Shown: positions 45,045-54,431, counted from the stretch's first letter. The stretch: DNA of 64,000 bases from Candidatus Aminicenantota bacterium (GCA_011772495.1 WVZL01000040.1:24003-88002); one strand, 5' to 3'. Numbers and translations are program-made. Notes: generated by a model from the letters alone, not told the origin.

Positions 45045-46412
45045 ATGTTCTCAAAAAGGAAAAATCCGAATCAAGGAAATCAGGTTAGAAGGGAGTTAGG
45101 GGCCTTCAGCGCCACCAGTATCGTGGTGGCGAATATGATCGGAACAGGGATATTTACCACCTCTGGTATCATGGCGGCCAGGCTCCCTGGCTCTAGCTGG
45201 GTGATGCTGTGCTGGTTCTTGGGAGGGTTGATCGCTCTATCGGGAGCCCTCTGTTATGCTGAGCTGGCCACGCGCATGCCTGTAGAAGGTGGCGAGTATG
45301 TTTACCTCAAAAAGCTCTATCATCCGGCCTTGGGGTTTCTCACCGGCTGGACCAGTTTCATCGTCGGCTTCTCAGCCCCCATAGCGGCTTCGGCCTTGAG
45401 TTTTGCTGAGTACATTTTTGCAGGATTAGATGATCGGCTGCTGGGAATTGATTCAGTTCAGCTGCTTTTTTTCAAAAAGGGAACAGCGATTTTTATCATC
45501 TTGCTTTTCACCACCATTCACTACTTCGGCCTTCGCTGGGGTTCGAGAGTTCAGAATTTCTTAACAGTACTCAAGATTATCATTGTTTTTGGCTTGGCCT
45601 CCACAGGGATAGTGTTCGGAGCTGGGAGCTGGTCAAGGGTTTTTTCTAAAATAAGTGGATCGTTTGGCGGAATGGCTATCGGAACCGCCATGGTTCTGGT
45701 TATGTTCTCCTACAGCGGCTGGAATGCCAGCACCTATATCGCTGGAGAGCTGAAGCGTCCTAGGAAGACACTTCCTGTTTCTTTAGTTTCAGGAACTCTC
45801 ATGGTTATTATCCTTTACCTGGCTGTGAATACTTTCATTTTTCAGGCAGTGCCCTATTCCGAATTAAAAGGAATCATTCCCGTGGTAGAAATGGCTTCAG
45901 TCAGAGCCTTCGGAAACTGGGCAGGTGATTTGCTGAGTGTGTTTATTGCCTTTGCCCTGCTTTCTTCTTTGAGTGCTTTTATCATGATTGGACCCAGAGT
46001 CTATTTTGCCATGGCCCAAGACCGGCTATTCTTTGCTTCGGCCTCTAAAGTCCATCCTCGTTACCATGTTCCAGGAAGGTCGATCATCGTCCAAGGCTCT
46101 CTCGCTATTATCATGGTGATCATCGGGTCTTTAGAACAATTGCTGATCTATCTTGGCTTCGCCCTGTGGATATTTCCCTGGCTCGCTGTGGCTGGCGTGT
46201 TTATTGCCCGCAAGAGAAAAATCGGGGAAGAGACGGCAGTAAAAGTTTGGGGATATCCTGTAGTTCCCCTCTTTTTTCTAGTAGCCAGTCTTGTCTTGAT
46301 GGTCATTGCTTATATAAACAGGCCGCTTGAATCCAGTGCTGCTGTTCTAACCGTGATACTTGGGATTCCTATCTTCTATATTTGGGTAAAGGGCGTGAAG
46401 AAGCCCAAATAA
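45045..46412 (+). CDS. APC-family amino acid permease
   Basis: A 455-residue protein with about twelve transmembrane helices. The first carries the APC substrate-binding glycine motif NMIGTGIFTTSG; later come MPVEGGEYVYLKKLYHPALGF and the helix 6 region VMFSYSGWNASTYIAGELKRP, typical of the L-type amino acid transporter and other APC subgroups. It probably imports or exchanges amino acids across the inner membrane. The substrate cannot be assigned. The ribosome site is weak (TTAAGAAAAA). Confidence 0.9.
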   Translation: MFSKRKNPNQGNQVRRELGAFSATSIVVANMIGTGIFTTSGIMAARLPGSSWVMLCWFLGGLIALSGALCYAELATRMPVEGGEYVYLKKLYHPALGFLTGWTSFIVGFSAPIAASALSFAEYIFAGLDDRLLGIDSVQLLFFKKGTAIFIILLFTTIHYFGLRWGSRVQNFLTVLKIIIVFGLASTGIVFGAGSWSRVFSKISGSFGGMAIGTAMVLVMFSYSGWNASTYIAGELKRPRKTLPVSLVSGTLMVIILYLAVNTFIFQAVPYSELKGIIPVVEMASVRAFGNWAGDLLSVFIAFALLSSLSAFIMIGPRVYFAMAQDRLFFASASKVHPRYHVPGRSIIVQGSLAIIMVIIGSLEQLLIYLGFALWIFPWLAVAGVFIARKRKIGEETAVKVWGYPVVPLFFLVASLVLMVIAYINRPLESSAAVLTVILGIPIFYIWVKGVKKPK

Positions 46413-46506
46413 AGATCATTATATTTTTTGCTCCTGAGCAAAATAGGCAAAAATATCGTCTTGGGCAGCCCAATAAATAGCATGGTCGAGCCGGAAAGGA
46501 AAATCG

Positions 46507-46723
46507 ATGATATCTAGTATTGAATGGCAAGAACTTTTATTGGCTTTTATCATTCTCGTCGTTCTTGCTCTTTGGGTTTAGGGGGGTAGTTGATTTATTG
46601 AAAAACGAATTTTCTGGGCTGGCCCTGGTAAAATGGGCTTCGATAATCATTATTATGCCTGTTGCAGGCTTTATTCTATATTTTTCGATCGGCCGGAATA
46701 GATATCTAAATAAAAAGAAATGA
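46507..46723 (+). pseudogene. PLDc_N-type small membrane protein, apparently frameshifted
   Basis: AAAGGA precedes ATG at 46507, which encodes MISSIEWQELLLAFIILVVL and stops at the TAG of 46579-46581 after ALWV. The next frame continues with GVVDLLKNEFSGLALVKWAS and IIIIMPVAGFILYFSIGRNRY to 46723, a phospholipase-D-nuclease N-terminal (PLDc_N) pattern of two helices. Removing one base in the GTTTAGGGGGG stretch joins them into a 71-residue protein of normal size. This may be a real mutation, a +1 programmed shift, or a sequencing indel. Confidence 0.6.
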
Positions 46724-46856
46724 TCTTTTTTTGCCTAATATTCGAGCATTGCCTCATCACTTTGAATCTCCGTATAAACAATTCTTCTCCTTAACAGCAC
46801 GAGATAGAAATTCATCCCTCTAACACAGATAAAGCAGGATGTGTTTTAGGTTAGAA

Positions 46857-46885
46857 TTGACTATTTGTTATTAGGTGAGTATTTT
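46857..46885 (+). promoter_or_regulatory. Promoter of the thymidylate synthase-like gene
   Basis: TTGACT (46857-46862), a 17-base spacer and TATTTT (46880-46885) give a plausible sigma70 promoter about 125 bp upstream of the start codon. Confidence 0.5.
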
Positions 46886-46962
46886 ATAGTTTAATCAATT
46901 CGAGTAATTTTCTCTTGTCTTTATTAGAGATAATCTTTCTCCATCTTTTTCGAGGAATATCG

Positions 46963-46999
46963 AGTTGAAAGCCTAGAAATTCGAGTGGATCTTTCAACT
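46963..46999 (+). promoter_or_regulatory. Stem-loop abutting the ribosome site of the thymidylate synthase-like gene
   Basis: AGTTGAAAG (46963-46971) and CTTTCAACT (46991-46999) are perfect nine-base inverted copies with a 19-base loop. The AAGGAGG ribosome site starts at the next base (47000). It may influence translation initiation. Confidence 0.4.
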
Positions 47000-47010
47000 A
47001 AGGAGGATTA

Positions 47011-47970
47011 ATGGAATCAGGAAATATACCTGTCTTGAGCGTTAACGAGGATACAATTCCCCGGGCTTACGAGAAGGCCATCAAAGAAGTATGGGAGAAA
47101 GGAGTGAGTGTTCAGACTGAATATGATCGCCCTGAAGACCCGCCCAGCAAGGATGCGACAGTAATCATAACCGTCCGGGAGCCATTCAGTCAGCCCCGTT
47201 TTCACCGCTCTTTTGCCGATGGCCTAGGAGGATTAGCTGAATACGTCATGGAAGTTGTCCACGGTGCTCACGATTACTGGGTTAAACCCATGGAAGAAAT
47301 ATTGAAGGGAACCGAGAGCAAAGACACGCGCTGGACCTATACTTATCATGGGAGGCTTTTCGAGTACAGAATCGAAGATGAGGTCATAAATCAGGTAGGG
47401 CTTATGATCGACAGGCTTTCCAAGGCTGGACATACCAGACGTGCTCAAGCAATAACCTGGAATCCAAAACTCGACCCTCCCACTGATGATCCACCTTGTC
47501 TACAACGTATCTGGGGACGGCTTTGTGGCAACGGGGAGGGAGGATATGTTTTCAACCTGAATACCCACTGGCGGAGTCGTGACTTGTTCAAGGCCTGGTT
47601 TGAGAATGTCATAGCTATTACGACCCTCATGAAGAAAATCGCAGAGAAGATATCAGAGAGGACGAATAAACAGGTTCGGCTGGGCCGGTACGTGGATATC
47701 AGCGACTCTCTCCATATTTATGGTTCTTATTTCCGAGAGATAGAGGGAGATCCTGAAAAAGGGATTAAAAGCTTCTTCGAGAAATTAGAGAGCCGCTCCT
47801 TCGAGGAAAGGACCTGGAATTCTGATTTCGTCAAAGCGTATTTCATAGATGACGGAGTAGGCAAGGGGCTGAAGCCGATGTTGGAACGGGAAAAGGAAAT
47901 GCCAGAAAAAGTCAGAAAAGCGATAGAAATGGAACTCCGCTTAATAGAGAAAGATGATTACATAGTCTGA
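47011..47970 (+). CDS. Divergent thymidylate synthase family protein
   Basis: A 319-residue ThyA-superfamily enzyme. The probable nucleophile is Cys163 (DDPPCLQRIWGR). The phosphate-binding Arg188-Ser189-x-Asp191 is in THWRSRDLFKA. Asn199 (FENVIAIT) corresponds to the Asn that selects dUMP in ThyA. His235-x-Tyr237 is in DSLHIYG. Arg143-Arg144 may be the partner phosphate-binding arginines. The long N-terminus and spacing resemble the archaeal or methanogen-type enzymes more than Escherichia coli ThyA. It would methylate dUMP using methylenetetrahydrofolate. AAGGAGG precedes the ATG. Confidence 0.75.
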   Translation: MESGNIPVLSVNEDTIPRAYEKAIKEVWEKGVSVQTEYDRPEDPPSKDATVIITVREPFSQPRFHRSFADGLGGLAEYVMEVVHGAHDYWVKPMEEILKGTESKDTRWTYTYHGRLFEYRIEDEVINQVGLMIDRLSKAGHTRRAQAITWNPKLDPPTDDPPCLQRIWGRLCGNGEGGYVFNLNTHWRSRDLFKAWFENVIAITTLMKKIAEKISERTNKQVRLGRYVDISDSLHIYGSYFREIEGDPEKGIKSFFEKLESRSFEERTWNSDFVKAYFIDDGVGKGLKPMLEREKEMPEKVRKAIEMELRLIEKDDYIV

Positions 47971-48038
47971 GAGGAAATAGGACTACAAAAGTTCTAAGAT
48001 AAATTGAAACAAAGTATTTCCCAAGATCAAACAAAATA

Positions 48039-48971
48039 TCACTTTCCTACCCATGCCCTGTTCCAGATAACAATGAGGCTTTTGATAAAACCGATGGCAA
48101 AGATTATGGCCAGAATGATGATGACCACAGTACCGAGAGTTTTTATATCAAGGTAAGGAAAGTCAACAAAAGCTTCTTCAATCGGATTATTTATGATTAT
48201 TCCAATAATGATAAGATAAATTGCATTCCTCAAGAGATTGATCCATTCCGACCCGGTGAAGAACCGGATGACATAGCTGATGATTCCACAGCCCAGCATT
48301 ACAATTAGAGCTAACGAGTACCATTTTGAGGCTTCTGGGATAAATAGGGATTGAGGGTCTTCGAAATTCAGGTTCAAAAGAAATAATGTCTGGTACCTTA
48401 AATAAAAATAAATGAGGCCACCAAAGCCGATGAGCATCAATATAAGCCAAATGATTTTGGGTCTCTTGCGTTCGTATTCGTCAGTCACAGGGAGGCGGAT
48501 TTTCAACCAGGGCAATTTCATTTCTTTCTTTCTCTGAGTCACAAAATAGAGAAAAATTCCCACCAAGCCAAAATCATACACGAGGGACATGGGAATATAG
48601 AATAAAGCCTGGAAGGTGTCCATCCTGGGGATGAAAAAGAAGGGAAAAGCGAACAGGCTGAATCCAAAAATGATTGAAATGATGGTGAGCCCAAAATGAA
48701 AGGCAAAAAGTATTCCTGTGTAGCGGAGCAAATACTTCTTAAAAGTTGGAGAAATGATTTGGAAATCATCCATGTATTTTTCGGCAACTTTTTGAGCGCT
48801 GCCATAATCAGCAATGACTTTTTCAAGTGTAGCTTCTGTGGCTTCGCCAAACTCCTGCTCAACTTTCTCTAAGATGTGACTCTTGATCTCTGATAAAATT
48901 TCCTCTTTGCCTTCGCGCAGGGCAAGATAGTGGTCAATTTCTTCGAGATAGGTCTCTAGCTTTTCATACAT
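48039..48971 (-). CDS. HAAS-domain polytopic membrane protein
   Basis: A 310-residue protein. Residues 1-65 form a HAAS-type cytoplasmic domain (YLEEIDHYLALREGKEEILSEIKSHI) commonly found next to PadR regulators. The rest has seven or so hydrophobic helices. Proteins of this type are thought to work with the PadR partner in sensing the membrane or cell surface. Its start overlaps the end of the PadR gene by 8 bp, so the two are translationally coupled. Confidence 0.8.
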   Translation of the reverse strand: MYEKLETYLEEIDHYLALREGKEEILSEIKSHILEKVEQEFGEATEATLEKVIADYGSAQKVAEKYMDDFQIISPTFKKYLLRYTGILFAFHFGLTIISIIFGFSLFAFPFFFIPRMDTFQALFYIPMSLVYDFGLVGIFLYFVTQRKKEMKLPWLKIRLPVTDEYERKRPKIIWLILMLIGFGGLIYFYLRYQTLFLLNLNFEDPQSLFIPEASKWYSLALIVMLGCGIISYVIRFFTGSEWINLLRNAIYLIIIGIIINNPIEEAFVDFPYLDIKTLGTVVIIILAIIFAIGFIKSLIVIWNRAWVGK

Positions 48972-49302
48972 TTTTATTTGCCTCCAATAGTATGTCTATG
49001 ATTTCATGCTGCTCGCGCCAAATCTGGAGCACCTTTTTACGGATTTCCTTTCCTTTGTCCGTAATGTTATAAAATTTTTTGGGTCTATCTTGGCTGACAT
49101 CCCATTCACTCCTTATCAATTCCTTTTTTTCGAGCCTTCTGAGGAGAGGGTAGAGGGTATTCTCTTCAACCACATAGCCCATTTTTTCGAATTTCTTCAG
49201 CATCAAATAGCCGTACATGGCTTTTTCCAGGACAACCAAAACTAAAATCTGCAAAAAGCCACGGTTCATTTCTGCCTCAAAATGACTGATTTCACTTTCC
49301 AT
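48964..49302 (-). CDS. PadR-family transcriptional regulator
   Basis: A 112-residue winged-helix protein of the PadR family. MYGYLMLKKFEKMGYVVEENTLYPLLRRLEKKELIRSEW is the recognition part (shown here only as YGYLMLKKFE and ENTLYPLLRRLEKKGL-type features), and KFYNITDKGKEIRKKV is the wing plus helix. GAGGAGG precedes the ATG. Repeats in its own promoter (49332-49397) suggest autoregulation. The HAAS membrane protein follows immediately. Confidence 0.9.
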   Translation of the reverse strand: MESEISHFEAEMNRGFLQILVLVVLEKAMYGYLMLKKFEKMGYVVEENTLYPLLRRLEKKELIRSEWDVSQDRPKKFYNITDKGKEIRKKVLQIWREQHEIIDILLEANKNV

Positions 49303-49331
49303 CCCTTAAAACCTCCTCATTTGTGCAGCTG

Positions 49332-49397
49332 ATTTATACTGTGCATGATATTTATACTGTACATTATAAATGTACTGTATTATAAACAGTATGTCAA
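49332..49397 (-). promoter_or_regulatory. PadR promoter with operator repeats
   Basis: On the minus strand TTGACA (49397-49392), a 17-base spacer and TACATT (49374-49369) form a promoter. It overlaps the perfect palindrome TACATTATAAATGTA (49360-49374), and ATTTATACTGT-x-CAT occurs twice at 18-bp spacing (49332 and 49350). Outer ATACTGT (49354) and ACAGTAT (49386) add a second symmetry. This is a credible autoregulatory operator for PadR. Confidence 0.6.
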
Positions 49398-49556
49398 GTA
49401 TTTTTTTTATTTATTTAAGAATTGGTGAGGGAGCTTCAATATTTTTTGACTATTTTGTTTTATTATTTTGCTTTTTCTGGGCTCGTATGTTCTTATTTTT
49501 CTAGAATGCGCTACTTATTGCTTAAAGTTTGCCTATGGTTTGTTAATGCTTTCGAG

Positions 49557-52424
49557 CTATGACTTCTTCAATTCCTCTTTTTTGTTGTTTCTTCTATGTA
49601 TCAACCCGAAAATTCCAGACAGTATAATGACAGTCGTCAGAAAGCAGGTTCCGACCCCGATGAACAGGGCTCCTCCAAAGGAAGCAAATCCGCGGAACAC
49701 AGAAAAGGCCATAGACCCGAAGGCCAGCATTGTCGTGAGTGAGGTGAGAAAGATCGCTTTGCCTGTACTGGAGAAAACAGTCCGTATCCTGCTGTTTCCT
49801 TCATTCCGCCAACGATGCATGATATGCACTCCGTCATCGATACCGATACCGATGATGATGGGAAGGACCATGACGTTCATTATCGTCAGCATCATCCCAG
49901 TCAAATTCATGAGTCCCACCATCCAGAACACGCCGAGAGCAAGGGGTATCATAGCCATCAAGGCATGACGCGGATTGAAGAAATCCAAACACAACAGGAG
50001 AAAAACAACGGCTAGAGTCAACAAGGCCGCGTTCCGGCCATCTCGGCCTATGATTTGAAGGAGTGCTCGCATTATAGGAGCCACTCCTGTCGCCTTATCG
50101 CTTACTCTTTCCATTTCATCGACAAAGCGGTTGAGTACCTTTGCATCTGCCCAGAGATTTGCGGCCGGATACACGGTGAGCAGAAATTTATCCCTGGTTT
50201 TATTGCTGTAATTGTCTAAGATATTCAAAGGCAATTCATCCAGAAGGATAGGTTCAGTCGAAGCCATTCCGATAGTAGATTCTTTGAAATAAGGGGCAAA
50301 TACCTGCTGAAACCTCGATAATCCTTCTTGAGTGGTTTTCTCGTTTGCCTTCAGGATTTGGAGTAAATCCTGAATAATATTTTTGGAATCCGTTCTCTCA
50401 GGATCTCCTACGATCTCTTTGCACTTGTTATCCACTTTATCCTGTCCTCCAATAAAGGCCATATCTTGCATTTCCATGATGTTCATCTCCAGCCGCTCGA
50501 TCTCTTGACTCAAGATCGTGTATTCATTCTGGAGAATACGATTTCTTACGACAGAAGACTTGGCTCTATCTCTGATTTCAAGGATATGGGGAATTCTCTT
50601 CTGCTGCTGCTCTGGAGAAGGGAGAAAAAGTGAAATATCATCCGTGCGGGCCACAGAGCCAAGGTCACGGTATCGCTCTGATAATTCACGAGACTCATCG
50701 ACATTGTCAGCTATGACAAGGGCATAATCTATGCTCATATCGAACTCCTCCAGAACCGTATCTACGAGAGCGATGGAAGTCAATCCTTTAGGTTCTAAAT
50801 TCCAGTAATTATGATCGAACTTGATTTTAAAAGCTGACCAGATGAGGAGGCCGCTGATGACTATAGAAAAAATAATAGTGAAGACGTAACGCTTGCTAAG
50901 CCATTCACCGGCTCGGCCGAGAAAACGAAAGGAAATATCTCTCTGAACGAATTTTTTTGATTTCTGTTCATACCTTTTGTCGAGACGGCGTTCCCGGAAC
51001 ACGAGCAGGACAGGTAGAAAGAGCATGGTGGCTAAAAGGACAGCCAGAAGACCTGCTCCAATGACCAGCCCCATTTCTTTCATCCCTTGAGAATGGCTGA
51101 TGACCAAAGCCATAAAAGCAAAGGCCGTAGTTACAGCTCCAGTCACAATACCTTTTCCGCTTTTCAAGAATGTTTTTTCCATAGCTTTGCCAATACTGTT
51201 TCCTGCAGACCGCCATTCGGTGAATCCAGAGATAAGATGGATTGAAAAATCGATGCCCAGCCCAAGAAGGATTATGGCCATCATCACTGTCATTAAATTT
51301 AGGTGGCCTACGACTATATAGGTGATTCCCACCGCCCAAATTAGACCCACGATGAGGTTTAGAACTGCGAAAAGGGGAGCAACCCACATCCGGAAAGAAA
51401 TCATGAGCAGGAGCAAGATGACAATCACCGCAATTAGTGTTGAATACCCCAGGCTTCGTGAAGCATAGACATTTTCATCCCGCTCGGTGGCTATAAATCC
51501 AGTAAGGCCTGCCTTAACATCTGGAAAATCCTTTGACATTTCGTCAATAATGGCTTGCACAGTATCTGCAGCTATGACTATCAAACCTTGATCTATCAGG
51601 GAAAAGTTAGGGATGGCATTCAGGAGAAGAGTCTTTTTATCGTAGGAAAGGAGGTAGGGTTCACCAAAGAGGAGTTTATCCGCAGCTGCTAGGACTTCTT
51701 CCTGGGAGAGATTATCATCTTGAGCCGTTTTTTGTAATGTCAAGATTAGATTTTGAATGCCGTCCAAAAATCCGAAGGCACCATCTTCTTGTTCCCGGGT
51801 GGAAATGGATTCTTCTTGTCCTACGTATTCTTTCTCCAGCGAATTGTTAATATTGGTTATTAAACCAGTCAAGTTGGGGTCCATGAACATATCCTTCAGG
51901 TTTTTTAAATCATCTTCTTTCACCAGCATCAGCATGTGTTCTTTCAAAAAATCGATGGGAGCCTTATAGTCGACCCGTTGAAAAAGCTTTTTGTTTATTC
52001 TGTCCTGGAATTCTTGGATTTCCTCCTCTAAACTCTTTATTTTTGATTCTTTGTTCGGTTTTGTTTTCAATTTCTCTATTCTTAGGTTGATCCTGTCGAT
52101 TTTCTTCTGGTTTGATTCATTTTTGCTGGTATCTGTAGCTTCTAGGATTTGGGGAGCGAGCTGATCGGCAAATTCTTTGATCTGCTCTTCCTTTCCCTGG
52201 ACGACAACAACTAAACTTGCGGAAGTGACAAACTCCTCTATGATCTTGTTGAATTGTTCGGACCTCTTATCACCGGAGGGAAGCAGGTCTGACCATTGCG
52301 TGGAAATTCTCAGTTGCCCCGCTAGTCCTGCCAGGATAAGAGTAATAAAGATAACGATAGCAAATATTCGCCAAGGGTGGTAGGCATGCCAGCTGGCCAA
52401 TTTTTTCAGTATTTTCTCTCTCAT
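49557..52424 (-). CDS. RND superfamily exporter (MMPL/HpnN-like)
   Basis: A 955-residue integral membrane protein with two halves, each an N-terminal helix, an extracytoplasmic loop domain and a bundle of helices. The first half has a long coiled-coil stretch in the loop (about residues 95-145). The transport helices carry the RND sequence ILLGLGIDFSIHLISGF and IIIGIGIDDGVHIMHRW (acidic residues of proton relay). The MMPL/hopanoid-exporter subgroup moves lipids and fatty-acid-like molecules. It is the last gene of a run with a beta-barrel and a LolA-like protein, which suggests transport of a lipid or lipoprotein to the outer membrane. Confidence 0.9.
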   Translation of the reverse strand: MREKILKKLASWHAYHPWRIFAIVIFITLILAGLAGQLRISTQWSDLLPSGDKRSEQFNKIIEEFVTSASLVVVVQGKEEQIKEFADQLAPQILEATDTSKNESNQKKIDRINLRIEKLKTKPNKESKIKSLEEEIQEFQDRINKKLFQRVDYKAPIDFLKEHMLMLVKEDDLKNLKDMFMDPNLTGLITNINNSLEKEYVGQEESISTREQEDGAFGFLDGIQNLILTLQKTAQDDNLSQEEVLAAADKLLFGEPYLLSYDKKTLLLNAIPNFSLIDQGLIVIAADTVQAIIDEMSKDFPDVKAGLTGFIATERDENVYASRSLGYSTLIAVIVILLLLMISFRMWVAPLFAVLNLIVGLIWAVGITYIVVGHLNLMTVMMAIILLGLGIDFSIHLISGFTEWRSAGNSIGKAMEKTFLKSGKGIVTGAVTTAFAFMALVISHSQGMKEMGLVIGAGLLAVLLATMLFLPVLLVFRERRLDKRYEQKSKKFVQRDISFRFLGRAGEWLSKRYVFTIIFSIVISGLLIWSAFKIKFDHNYWNLEPKGLTSIALVDTVLEEFDMSIDYALVIADNVDESRELSERYRDLGSVARTDDISLFLPSPEQQQKRIPHILEIRDRAKSSVVRNRILQNEYTILSQEIERLEMNIMEMQDMAFIGGQDKVDNKCKEIVGDPERTDSKNIIQDLLQILKANEKTTQEGLSRFQQVFAPYFKESTIGMASTEPILLDELPLNILDNYSNKTRDKFLLTVYPAANLWADAKVLNRFVDEMERVSDKATGVAPIMRALLQIIGRDGRNAALLTLAVVFLLLCLDFFNPRHALMAMIPLALGVFWMVGLMNLTGMMLTIMNVMVLPIIIGIGIDDGVHIMHRWRNEGNSRIRTVFSSTGKAIFLTSLTTMLAFGSMAFSVFRGFASFGGALFIGVGTCFLTTVIILSGIFGLIHRRNNKKEELKKS

Positions 52425-52448
52425 CTGTCTTCTCCTTTCCTGCTGGAC

Positions 52449-53639
52449 CTAAAAGTAAACACGAACCCTTATCAATCCTCCATTTCCTAGGTTTTTGGCA
52501 AAAGCCTTTCCTTCGGCGCCAAAGTTTAAGTTTAGATAGGCAAAAATATCGACATTATCTGATAGGGAGTAGTTTAGAGTCGGTACTAGAGCCAAACTGC
52601 TATCTGAAATGTTATAAATGCTTGAAATTCCAGCAGATAATAAATCTGTGACTGGATGCTGGACAAAAACATAGACCTGATCTCTTGATATGGCTTTTTG
52701 TTCTGTGGCCATCAATCGCATCCAATCATTGAGAGTGTAATCATCATATTGAGTCTTCCCTAAAGTATTCCTGTAGTATTCAATCATCACATAGGTTTGA
52801 AAATCAAAAGTGTAGTCTGTACCCAGCACTAGCTCATAGAAATTTTTTGTTGTCTCCATCTTGTTATAAGCATATTCTGCCCAGACTCCCAATCCTAATA
52901 GCTCTCCGGCTGTACTGAATCCTAATAACTGCCGTTTTTCTGGCAACTCCAGGAAATTCATGCTTTCTGAATCAAACTCAGTATAATCATGAAACCGCCA
53001 GACTTTTTCGATGGCGATGAATGAAAAATCAAACCGGGAAATCCGCCCTTTGAGCTGAATCATCTTAGCGGAGTCTTCCCAATTCTCATCGGGCGAAAAG
53101 AGGGTGGTGAGCGTGTAAGATGTGCCTAAGGGAACGTCCAGGCGAATAGCATTGTGGCCGGGTTGTTCATAAGTCGGATCAAGATAGTCTTTAACGTTGA
53201 ACACATCTGTCGGATTCCAGACATACCCTGTGCCTAAAGAAATCTGTTGTTTTCCAACAATCAAATCAAAAGGTTTAAAGGCTATTTTTAGGTAAGCATT
53301 GTCCAGAAAAGTCCGGTTGGAAAATGGAAGGACATAGAACGCTTCCATACCCTCTGGAACTTCGGAAACCACTTGAGGAGCCAGAAAATCCAGGATATTC
53401 CATTCAGTTTTGCCGTGGTAAGTGATGTAATCAAAGTTGGCTGCAAAGGTGATGTTTTTAGATAAGCTCGATTTTAAGTCCACCCGAAGCTTATTGGAAT
53501 AAAGGAGAAGAAATGCATTTTTTATTTCCACACCCATCATTTGGGATTCGAAATATCCAAAAATTTCTAGTTTATCTTGAGCGATAAGAATCGATGAACA
53601 TAAAAAAAATAAGACGAGTATTATGGGCCATCGCTTCAT
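52449..53639 (-). CDS. Outer-membrane beta-barrel protein (porin-like)
   Basis: A 396-residue protein with a signal peptide (1-20, ends LIAQ). The mature part has the alternating hydrophobic/polar strand pattern of an outer-membrane barrel (LEIFGYFESQ, LIVGKQQISLGTGYVWN) and ends in a strand with C-terminal aromatic Phe (RVRVYF). The DUF-type family is not recognised with confidence. Its ATG overlaps the stop of the LolA-like gene by 4 bp (ATGA), so the two are coupled. Confidence 0.72.
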   Translation of the reverse strand: MKRWPIILVLFFLCSSILIAQDKLEIFGYFESQMMGVEIKNAFLLLYSNKLRVDLKSSLSKNITFAANFDYITYHGKTEWNILDFLAPQVVSEVPEGMEAFYVLPFSNRTFLDNAYLKIAFKPFDLIVGKQQISLGTGYVWNPTDVFNVKDYLDPTYEQPGHNAIRLDVPLGTSYTLTTLFSPDENWEDSAKMIQLKGRISRFDFSFIAIEKVWRFHDYTEFDSESMNFLELPEKRQLLGFSTAGELLGLGVWAEYAYNKMETTKNFYELVLGTDYTFDFQTYVMIEYYRNTLGKTQYDDYTLNDWMRLMATEQKAISRDQVYVFVQHPVTDLLSAGISSIYNISDSSLALVPTLNYSLSDNVDIFAYLNLNFGAEGKAFAKNLGNGGLIRVRVYF

Positions 53640-54397
53640 TTTTTCAAGCTCCTTTCGGTAAACATGCTGTCATCCAGGGTCAGGTTGTATTTCACTTCCA
53701 GAAGCTCCATTTCCGTTTGCGTGTTGTCATTTTTGTTGAGCATGACGACCTTCATAGCAGTCGGGAGGTCATCGATGATCCGAATATCGCTTTGGGTAAG
53801 GCGCTTTTCATGAAGGGATGGATCATCTTCATGATAGTAATCAATAACAACCGGCACAAAATTCTCCTTGATGACCCACATGATCAACCGGGAGTAGGAC
53901 ATGTCGCTTCCGGGTTTGCGGGTGAGTTCAACCTGGTAGCAGTCATATCCTTCCATCTTCTCGTCTTTGAGCCTTTTTGGAGTATAATCCGTGATAAAGG
54001 CATCACCACTGCCCATGTCTTCGTAGGAAAAATCACTTCCTTGCATCTTCTGCTTTTTGGCATGGGTGGCCAGTTTTCGAACCCGTTGGGTTCGTGGAAA
54101 ATACATCCAGATGTCGTCGGCATTATTCAACATTAAAACGGCTTGGTCTTTGACTCGCCTAGGCTCGAGATAACGCACCAGGTTTTTCTCTCCTTTATTC
54201 TTGCTCCACGATTCATAGATAAAGGTTCGTTTCTGGCCAGAAGTGGTCACAATAGTCATTTTCGCTTTTCCGTAGGCTGTTTGGACATTCATCAAATCAT
54301 TGACCTTCTGAATGATATCTTCCCCTGTTAGCTCCTGACTGGAAGAAAAAGGGGCTGCGAGTAAAACAATCAACCCGGAAATAATCGTTTTCTTCAT
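53636..54397 (-). CDS. Outer membrane lipoprotein-sorting protein (LolA/LolB-like)
   Basis: A 253-residue periplasmic protein from the ATG at 54397 (MKKTIISGLIVLLAAPFSSS is the signal peptide; GGAGGG precedes it). The longer in-frame start at 54466 would overlap the upstream gene and lacks a signal peptide. The mature part fits the LolA-like half-barrel (GEDIIQKVNDLMNVQTAYGKA, IWMYFPRTQRVRKLA, GSDFSYEDMG). This family often sits with RND exporters and a barrel, as here, and is thought to carry a hydrophobic cargo across the periplasm. Coupled to the barrel gene. Confidence 0.82.
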   Translation of the reverse strand: MKKTIISGLIVLLAAPFSSSQELTGEDIIQKVNDLMNVQTAYGKAKMTIVTTSGQKRTFIYESWSKNKGEKNLVRYLEPRRVKDQAVLMLNNADDIWMYFPRTQRVRKLATHAKKQKMQGSDFSYEDMGSGDAFITDYTPKRLKDEKMEGYDCYQVELTRKPGSDMSYSRLIMWVIKENFVPVVIDYYHEDDPSLHEKRLTQSDIRIIDDLPTAMKVVMLNKNDNTQTEMELLEVKYNLTLDDSMFTERSLKK

Positions 54398-54431
54398 AGC
54401 TTTCCCTCCACCTGGATTCATTCTTAACCTT

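Noticed and set aside
46430-46475. Palindromes TTTTGCTCCTGAGCAAAA and TTGGGCAGCCCAA after the amino acid permease
   Set aside because: Loops are too tight and no T-run follows on the plus strand, so a terminator call is not supported.
50968-51387. A 139-residue minus-strand frame inside the RND exporter gene
   Set aside because: It is out of frame with the transporter, whose membrane helices and motifs are clear. The frame has a Ser/Arg/His-rich composition typical of a shadow.
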